Origin: Blastomussa wellsi
Taxonomy: Eukaryota; Cnidaria; Anthozoa; Scleractinia; Plerogyridae
Reading direction: 5' to 3'
DNA: 64,000 nucleotides
Assembly: GCA_947652115.1 (NCBI GenBank)
Contig: OX393565.1
Span: forward strand, 15,842,044-15,906,043
Shown here piece after piece: positions 10,682 to 19,800 of the stretch. The position numbers and the translations under genes were made by a program. The first letter of the stretch is position 1, and every line of letters starts with the position of its first letter. The notes below the pieces were generated by a model. The model was not told where the DNA came from. It saw only the letters and a program-made list of their open reading frames with translations, and searched no databases.

Positions 10682-11704
10682 ATGGTGGAAGGTGGAGAGT
10701 TTGGACACGACAACCCTGCACTTGACCATGCTATTGACCACGATGACGATGGTGATGCCGATGAACAAGAGATAAACCATCAAAACACAACCGGTCCTTT
10801 TGTGCCGGGCACCGCATGGACACCCTACCATGGTGGCGAACAACATGAATTGGTAACAATGCAGCACAAAAACAGCGGGCTGCCTGACAAATCCTATGTT
10901 GAAGCGCCTTTGTTGGACGATATTGTGGATCCAGGTGACAAACCACCAATTCTTGCAAGAGCTAGAGACTTTATTAAAAAGAGTTTCCCAAAGGTGGAAA
11001 ATTAGGTCCAATAGGTTTTAGCAAAAAGGGTGGCAATGAGACAACAGTTGTATCATTTGGTCCACAAGGTGGTGAGACTGAAATTTTCAGAAAAGATGGT
11101 GGTCTTCTCAAAAAATTCACAGACAAGTTCAAAAAAAGCCCTTGGGCCAGAAGATGAATCTCTGATTGGTCAAGATAATGAGAGCATAAGAGAACAACGC
11201 CAGATATTGAGAGAGACCGAACAACAACAACAAAGAAAGGCTGGCAAAATTGCTGCAGAAAAGCAAAAAGCTACCCAAGAGCTTAAAAATCTGAGAAACA
11301 GAATTGATCGAACTCAAGCAAAGGTTGATGCAACGGATGAAAATGAGCCAGAAAGGCGGAGACTGCAGGAACTGCTAAAAAATCTTAAAACAGATTTTGA
11401 AAATGTAAAAAAGAGGTGGCAGCTCTTGAAAAACTAACAAAAGAACAAACAAAAGAACAAAAAAAAGGAGGTTGATAAAATCAGAGCAGGCATTCTTGAG
11501 ACAGAAAAAGGAAGAAACGCTCTTCAACAAAATCTTAACGACACGAGAGCGCTTTTACAACTGTGTGAGCAAGAAACCGACCTTCAACGTCAAAATGATG
11601 AAGATCAGAAAATCATCAACGATGAGAACGCCTCACCCTCTGTCAAAGAAGCCGCGGAAGAAAGAGTTGCGGAAGGAACCGCAACCCTCATGGTTAATAA
11701 GTAG
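10682..11704 (+). pseudogene. Polinton coiled-coil protein (frameshifted)
   Basis: The first frame starts at the ATG at 10682, 43 bp from the divergent capsid-like gene, in an AT-rich shared leader. It runs to 11005 with an acidic D/H-rich N-terminus and a GTAWTPYHGGEQHELV segment. Coding sense then continues in other frames: a glycine-rich part from about 10990 to 11140, and a long charged coiled coil (frame 11030-11437, words such as ELKNLRNRIDRTQAKVDA). After a change near 11415, more coiled coil runs to a TAG at 11702-11704. So at least three frame changes are present, or two adjacent genes plus shifts. Probable virion or assembly protein by context; no named family. This is the last Polinton feature on the right. 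Confidence 0.55.
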
Positions 11705-11918
11705 TTGCAGAGCCTACAATACTGACTCACATTTGGATGTTGGAGTGCAGACAGGGCTAGTCTTCAGCACACAACACTGCAAGAGAAAGACCAACAAACT
11801 TTATTTAGATAACATTTTTACAATTTTCTAATAACATTCTCTCTATGACGGAAATATCCCAAGAATTCTAATTTTGGACTCTTTCAGCCCTCCTTTCCTG
11901 CTCAAACTTTAACAACCA

Positions 11919-14900
11919 CTAACACTGATCAGGATTGCCTTTGGGAGATTGATCCAAGTTTGCCATGTTATTTCCTGGATGAGCTGTGGTGACTGTTTGT
12001 TGCCAGTTTACTTTAGGAATACAACATCAAATCATTATGGCTGAAGAGTATTCAACAAAACTTTCATTCATTTGCAACCGCTCTCAGTAAATTTCTTTTG
12101 ACTAACACTGATTACTATTATTTTTATTCATTAGTGATTTTCTTAGATATTTTGCAGGGATTGGAATAAATATATCATGATTTATCCTCACCTTTCAATA
12201 TATATTCAGTAAGCAGACCCGGAACCATAGGACTGTCGACAATAAGGGCCTCCATAACTAAAAGAAGCTGCAATGTTAATTCATACCATTCAAGAGAAAA
12301 AGACATATTTAAGGGTTGATCTACACGACACAACTCACATGTGCCTCATTACTCATAGTGCTTCTACTCTGCATTATAAACATTTTGTAGAACATGAAAT
12401 TCATCATTTAATCATTGATCATTTGATCGCTGGTGATGACTGTTGCAGAGTGCTAAACACGAGGAGGCTTTTGACATTGCTAAACCTAGCAGCATGTAGA
12501 ACACATTTTCATATATGGATGAATGTCACATAATTTATGAACCTTAAGTAGGGGCGGATCCAGGAAGTTTTGATAGGGGGTCCAACTTTTACTCAGTTGA
12601 GTGATAATAAACGATCCTGGGCCTGTCAATGCGAGAATTTCAGCAACAAACAAGTAGTAAAAACATAACATTTGGTTAGGGAAGGGGGGGGAGGGGGGGG
12701 GGGGGGGTGGGCTGGACCCCAGGCCCCCTGAAGTCTCTCCAGCATGCAGATAAGGTCATGCATTTGAATTGATTCTAGCTTCTTCCTGCTAACTCTCACA
12801 CCCACACATTGAAAACTTTCATCTCATGTCTATAAGCCAATTTCTGATGCCTTTTTAAAAAATTTAAGCAATTACAGTCCTGCTGATATGTAAAAAAATA
12901 TGTAAACTAGAAGCAATGAATTAAAAGAATAACATAATACAGCACATGGCGGTACTTCTGCCAGATTCTAGGATCTTAGAAGAAAAATGTACTTGCAACA
13001 AAGTTGTGTTTGACGAAAACATACTGGGATCAGGACCCGGAAATCTTCAGAGTGGCTTCAGAAAGGTTGGAATGCCCTCAGAGTCTTTGGATGACTTTCC
13101 ATATGGTCGGGTCATCTTCAAAAACCCTTTGTCTCACACCTTTGACTCAGAAAAGCTGGCAGGTATACTAGCTGGTAAATAAATTATTTTCCTATGCTCT
13201 TTGACAGAAATAATAACCTTTCCTCCTAAGGTTCTTGGTCATTTTTTATTCTGCCTGGACCCATAACTAGGTTAATAAGTTTGATCTCTTTGTAATTTCT
13301 TCACAGAAAAGTTACTTAATTATTTACTAGATGACTGGAATTAAATGCTTACTTTCAGTCAATCGCAGTAATACTTTAGTGCTTGGACCTCCACCAAAAT
13401 CATCATAAGGTATCACTGTGGTTAGGTACTAGAAAACAACAGCAAACAAACATTGCATGTTATTTTACATCAGTTAAACAATTCTCAAGTCGTGAATGTT
13501 GTGAATGTGACTGGATGTGTAGGATGGCAAAACATGTGTACCAGGCAATGACTAGGTTTTGGTGCAAACCTAAAATGTTTTGAGATGTAGAGTTGAACAC
13601 TACTGAACAACAAAAAAAAACAGTTGTAATTACAGGCCTACACAAAACAAAGGCCAAGGAAAGAAGTTAATATGACCAAGTTTAATTACATACAGTTAAT
13701 TTATTGCCAATACACTTCTGTCATCACATGACTTATAAATTTGACAAACAAATATTGAACGTTTGATAGAGCATGTTTTTCTCCTTGTGTTTGCAGTTTG
13801 ATAGTAGGAGAATGACACAGAAAAAATTTCCAGTTGTGTTGCAGACTCACGTGATTGCATGAGATATCCTACTACAGTGAATGTGTTTTTCAGTTCGAAG
13901 TTGTTAACAGTTGCTGTAACATTAATTTTACTTGTTATCAGTGTACAAAATTACCGATTTTTTACGGAATGCCACCCCCAAAATAGGAACATCCCTGAAT
14001 AACCCCACTGATACATAAATAAAGTACCATCATCATCAGCAGCAGTATTACAACTAAAAATTCAAAGTAGTCTGCTGCTGCACCAAGTCAAGTAAATATA
14101 CTGCATGGCAAGCCCAAGGAGAACATGCATTGTAAAACATTATCAATATGAATTAAGCCCAACACAGCTGTTATAATTTATTTTTCAAACTGAATGAATT
14201 ATTAAATTAATTTTTATTAGGAATGGATATTACCTTTGCAGAATTAGTTGAAGAAACCTTTTTTCCTTTTCCTTGAGCAGACTGCAATTCTCGTATTCTG
14301 GACTGAACAGCTAATAAAGTTGAGATAAAGTTATTTTTTATTTCTTTTTCCCTTTCTAATTCCTCTCTCAGTGTCAATTCTTCTATAAGAATGTCAGAGT
14401 ACTCCTTGACATAAGCAGCCATCTCTTGCTTCAAATCGAAAAGTTCTCCATTTGAAAGCTCAGAAAGTCCTGCAAAGAAATTAGTAATATTATGATTTAT
14501 TGTAAACTGTGTAAATGTAAGTGCGAGTCTTGTTTTACGGAGTTCATTTTTAGTAAGAATTTATTTTTTCCAATACTGCAATCCAAAATTCCGAATTCTG
14601 GCCTAACAAACTACAGTACCATGGACAACTGACATCATCTTACTTTGTTTGGTATATTTTACTGACATTATCAATCCAGTGACTTATTCTCAGAAATATC
14701 ATAATTGCACCTCACACACCATGCAATCTAACTCACAAAATAAAAGAAAAACTAAAGTAATAGCAGTATTTAGAGAGGAAGCCACATCACCCTCATGCGG
14801 GTCCTCTGTACACATTGAATTGGAATTTAGAAATGTGGGTTTTTGTGGTGGGAGGAAAATCGGAGAACCCGGAGAAAAAGCCTTAGAGTTAATTAAGAGA

Positions 14901-16804
14901 GAACCAACAACAAATTATACTCATGCATGTATGGAGCCAGGCTGGAATCAAACCCGGACCACATTGCAGGGCTGCAAATAATTTTTTTTACTTGAAAGGA
15001 CATATGTCCGACCAAGACCTCATGTTGGTCAGACAAAACAAAATTTTGGTCGGACATCAACAAAAAAGGTTGAACTTTATTTCCTTAAAATGACCAAGAT
15101 CACTTTTATACCGGTATCGATGAAAGGCTTGACGCTTTGAATCCATCTGGTTGTTTCTTCGTACTTTTTTCGCAGCTCCGAACAAACTGATACAATATCA
15201 CTTTCCACGCTCGCATTAAAAACCTCCGTAAGCCGTCTCAGGTCAGCTAAGATCTCACAACCCTGAACATTCATTTTGGAATCACACTCATATTTTTACG
15301 ACGCAGTGACAACTGTGCAGCTTTTTCGAGACTGCTTGCAAGAAGAAGAAGAGCAAACGTCGCGAGCGCTTGCTTGAGGTTTCGAAAGGCCCGTGAAAAT
15401 GTCAGTCGGTCTGCATACCAGTAGTTTTCACACGAGGGTTACAATTTATTACCATCTCGACATTAAAAATACAAAACATTGAAATGGCCTTGAAATCGAC
15501 ATCTTCGATTGAAATGCGATATCTTAAACACTCGAGCGGCTAAAAAATCAAACTTGAAAGACTTTAACCTATTTCGTGTTGAGTTCACGGAGAATTAAGC
15601 CCATGAAAAAGGAAAGAACGCGAATTATAATTTCGTTTGAGGTTTTTGTAACGAGAAGCAAGAAAGCCATTGCAAAGCGTCGCGCCGCCAAGCCGCCAAG
15701 CAGTCTTGTCATGTTTGACTTACACGAATAAATAATTATTGTTACATTTGCGAAATATTTACGCTTATCCTGGGGGGTGTCAGTAAAACGCGGGACCGGG
15801 GCCGGGGCCGGGGCCGGGGTCGGGGTCGGGGTCTCTTTTTTTAAATAATTTTTTTTTTAATTTTCCTTTTTGCTATTTTCTTCCTTTTCTCCTTTTTTGT
15901 TTTTGGATAATAATGGTAATAATGATAGTAACAGCAAATATCAGCGTATCGGAGCAAATCGTGAATTACAAGCTGAGCATCATGGGTTGTTTTTCAACCT
16001 TTTTTCCCGCCAAATGGACACGTGATGAACTATCACTTTTCACACGATGGAAATCATGGAAGGTGATGCGGGTTTTCATGGTAAGTTCCTGCTCATTTTA
16101 GCTCACGAATTTGTTAGTTCAAGGAAATATAATGGCAGCAGCTTGTATATTTTCCTTCCTTTCGTTTCTTGGAAGAGTATAAGATAAGATAGTCAATTCA
16201 CGGAATCAATAGCCTCTAGAATTGCACTTAATTTAAGCTTAACTCAGTTGAATCGAGTGTTTTCCATCACCGATGACCTATGTAATAAGCTTTTGGGGCT
16301 AATAAGAACTCATCTGTATAGGCTTAAATCCTTTTCAGAACATAGTGGATGTCTAAGAGTTAACTTATGGACTTCCATTGCAGATGTTATTTTGATATCG
16401 GATTCATCGGATGCAGAGTCGCATGGTAAGAAAATATGTAACGACTATAATAAGCTAATTTCATGTCTGATCTTACTTAGCTCTCCTATTAACCGAAAAA
16501 TTCTACTTCAGAAATCGTATTAGATAATTATTGTCGATGTTGAGCTGCAAACATCGACCTGGAGCATTTAGTTGCATCACAATGATAAGAAATGTTATGA
16601 ATTCGGTTCCAAAGGTGTTGAAATCGGTAATTTCCTATATTTTCGCCAGGAATTTGGCGGCAATTGTTTACGAGTGTGGCATGCATTTCTCATGGCTATA
16701 AACGAAAAAGCTGGTTAATACCATTATTATCCAAAAACAAAAAAGGAGAAAAGGAAGAAAATAGCAAAAAGGAAAATTAAAAAAAAAAATTATTTAAAAA
16801 AAGA

Positions 16805-16835
<31 letters not shown>

Positions 16836-19800
16836 GCCCCGGCCCCGGCCCCGGCCCCGCGTTTTACTGACACCCTATCCTGGGCTTGTACAGATAGCCT
16901 AAATTGTAATGAATGAAGAAACACTAGTTGTAAATCTTTATAAACGGGCAGCCCAATTTTCGCGAAAAAAAACTTCTGTAAAGTAATGAATAACGCGATT
17001 TAATCTTCAGACGCATTCCGACGACAGAATACCGCACTGGCGCGTGTATCGTGAATTGTAATTACTCTCGAAAAATATAAACAAAAATTTAATACCTCCT
17101 ACTTTTTAAAATGCATCATGCTACCTTTCGAATGAAACAAAGGGCAAACTATGCTAATTTAAAAAGAAATGTTTATTACCTAAGTCAATCTTGTTTCGTG
17201 ACTTACAAAAGCCGTAAATTAATTAAATCGTCCCGAAAAAAAGTATTTGCTCACGGTACATTTTTATTCATCGTTGCCGTAAAATAATTTACGATGAAAA
17301 AATTGTCCGGACATAATGTCCGACCACACTTGGGATTTCGTCGGACATAAGCTAATTTTGGTCGGACAATGTCCGATGACCGACAGTTATTTGCAGCCTT
17401 GCATTGGTGGGAGACCTCTCTCCCACGCACTGCTCTGTTTCAACTTCTTTTAGGTGAATTGTTTGGGAATATCAAAGAAACTTAGGGTGCATTCCTTTGG
17501 GGTGATCCAGATCATGGTGCATCAAAGGCGCCGGTGAATCCTTTCTCAGAGTGGATTCGCCGGTGCCTTTGATGCATCCTTATCCAGATCACCCCAAAGG
17601 AACGCACCCTTAAATTCAATAACTGCTTTATGATACATTATGGTCTCAAAGAAAATATGCAACAGTGCTAAAGGTGCAATACCTCAGAAAAGTGAAAAAT
17701 AATCTTTTCTGTAATTTTCTTTTCCTTGAGGTATTCTGGAACCCTTACCATGCTACTTTTTTATTACTTACCTGCTGCAGCCTGGCACTCATCAAAACTT
17801 GACACACGACTGTTTGGTTTTCCTCGAAAGACAAGAAAAATTTCATCCTCGTTATTTTCACTGTCAGAATCAGCAGTAGAAGTGAGCGGATCAGGAGATT
17901 TTGATAAAACAAAATCCTCTGGAAGTTCATTAGAATCACTACTCCATCTCTGATTAGATGATTGCGAGCAGAATTTTTCAGCAAGTTTGTGAAAGTCAAA
18001 AGTTCTTGTTGTGATAAAATCAGTGTCCTCTTCATGCTGCCAAGCTGGTAAATGATTCTACAAAAGAAAAAGAAACAATGGAAATCCCTTCCTTTCATCT
18101 TTGATAGATCCATAAGTGAAGCCAAAGCTTTAGTTGACTGCTAAATGCAAAATCACAGACTAGCCACATTTTGTGCTTTTACATTTGTCAAGACAATCTG
18201 GGGGCAGCAAGGCTATATAATAATATTTCTGCAACTCTTTAGTGTCTGGTCTTTGTACCTCCCCAAGATGATTGGGTTCAGCAGAAGAGAACAGGTTCAT
18301 TTTCCCAAACATAAATTGGCTGGTAATCGAACCAAGGGGTACTGCAATGAAAAAACAAACACTTCTTTTTACTTTTGCTGCTGCATTTAATGGCCCATTA
18401 AAAAAAATTTAAGGTTGCACAGCATTTATTTAGCAAAATATATTGAAGGGGTGTCTTGTCTGTCTAGTCCAGGGTTGGTGTCCACAACTTTTGAAGTAAC
18501 AGGAAAAAAATTGAAAGTAGCCGGCTGCTGATTAATATTTTCATATATTTGTGCCAGTGTCCAGTGTTCTCCCTAGTTTTGGGCACAGCAGATAAAAAAA
18601 CTTTTCAAAAGTAAAGAAATCACAATGATAATTCTCAAAATTTAGTTCAACACATCTGGATTTTTGACAAACGAAAGCTACCTTTGCCTTCACTACGTGT
18701 GAGCTACCTTCACTTAAGGACGTCTGTGCAAACAAATTTTCTACCATTGATTTTTTTCTGAAACTCTCACCACTGTAAGATAATGAGTAACTGATGTCAG
18801 AAACGCAAAAAAAAAATTGGGGGTCACCGGAGGGTCACCAGAAGAACACTCTAGATCTGAAAAATTGCGCTTCGTTAGCGGATACGGCTACAGTGTCTGT
18901 AAGTACAAAAATATTGCAGATAAATCTTGAAATGAACGTATCTCTGTCAAATGTTGTTTAAATGGACCCATAAAGTGAATTTATTCAATTGGCGTGGTTC
19001 CTCAACAAAAAATTTGTATTTAGTGACCACATTTCCACTCGCCTAACAGCCGCAAGATGGCAGGATTTGATTTCCTGTGGGTAGAAAACTTCCCACACTG
19101 TCTTCCCACATCGATTTTTTGTTCATTTTTTGACAATCTGCCAAGAATTGTAAATAAAATAATTTCATGGAAAAAAGAACGGGTCACCGACCATTTAAGA
19201 GAGTAAACTACCATCAAAGCTACGAAACGGCTTCTGGCCCTTTGTTTTTCCTAAGCACGCATGCTCGATGGATGACATGGCGTGACGAATTCCATGCACA
19301 GTAACGATGCGCACAAACAATTAGCACGAACGTCCTTAAACAAACTACTGCTAATCGGCCGAGTAATATTTCTCGCTTCTAAAGTTATTTTTAGTTCTTT
19401 TCCTTTGTGACTTTTTTCATTTTAGATGGACAGAGGTGATAAAATGAAAGGACAACAGTGATTGTTGCTGCCGCTTCAGAGCAGAAACGTGCCAACAGCA
19501 GATGTGCACTTGGAGAGAAAGCCCACTAAATGCACTAAATGCCTAAATGCAGTAAATGCCTGCTCTTTATTTGAAATATATTTGCACTGTGAAACATTTG
19601 GAAGGTGAATGGAAATAGAGAAAATGAAATACTCCTTTCTTTGATTTTCAATGAAGACTGGCGGATGGAAAAAAGCGGATGATAAAATGAGGATGGGTGA
19701 TGGGCTGGTCCGAAAAGAGGAGTGTGGGGTGAGGAGTGTGAAAAAATAAAATTTTAAAAATATACAAATAAAATAAAATATAAAAATTAATTCAAAGAAT

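Larger units (their letters stand above)
2031..11704. mobile_element. Degenerate Polinton/Maverick DNA transposon (interrupted)
   Basis: A block of genes typical of Polintons: protein-primed family B DNA polymerase (+), retroviral-type integrase (-), a short protein with hydrophobic segments at both ends (-), a capsid-like fragment (-), and a coiled-coil protein (+). Base composition is clearly more GC-rich than the flanks up to about 7.6 kb. The limits are approximate because no pair of terminal inverted repeats was found. The packaging ATPase and the Ulp1-type protease expected in a complete element are absent, so the right part is deleted. A LINE (7784-10078) interrupts it. The polymerase, integrase and coiled-coil genes carry several frameshifts or stops, so the copy is dead. 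Related elements are also described as adintovirus-like integrated viruses. Confidence 0.88.
14967..17401. mobile_element. hAT-like DNA transposon with 5-bp target duplication
   Basis: Terminal inverted repeats are CAGGGCTGCAAATAA at 14967 and its complement, TTATTTGCAGCCTTG, ending at 17401 (one mismatch in 15). They are flanked by CATTG at 14962-14966 and 17402-17406. Subterminal regions carry repeated GTCCGAC/GTCGGAC words at both ends. Total 2435 bp, of which 1110 bp are a later MULE-like insertion and its duplication. A short relative with the same ends is at 41039-41294. No transposase frame is visible, so it is non-autonomous. The CAGGG start suggests the hAT superfamily, although the usual hAT duplication is 8 bp. 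Confidence 0.85.
14770..17450 (+). repeat. Dispersed repeat split by a hAT-like insertion
   Basis: Sequence up to 14966 (GGAATCAAACCCGGACCACATTG) continues at 17402 (CATTGGTGGGAGACC) once the inserted element and one copy of its target duplication are removed. The AACCCGG word resembles the tRNA-like promoter region of a SINE. It serves as the insertion target and as proof of the junction. Confidence 0.55.
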
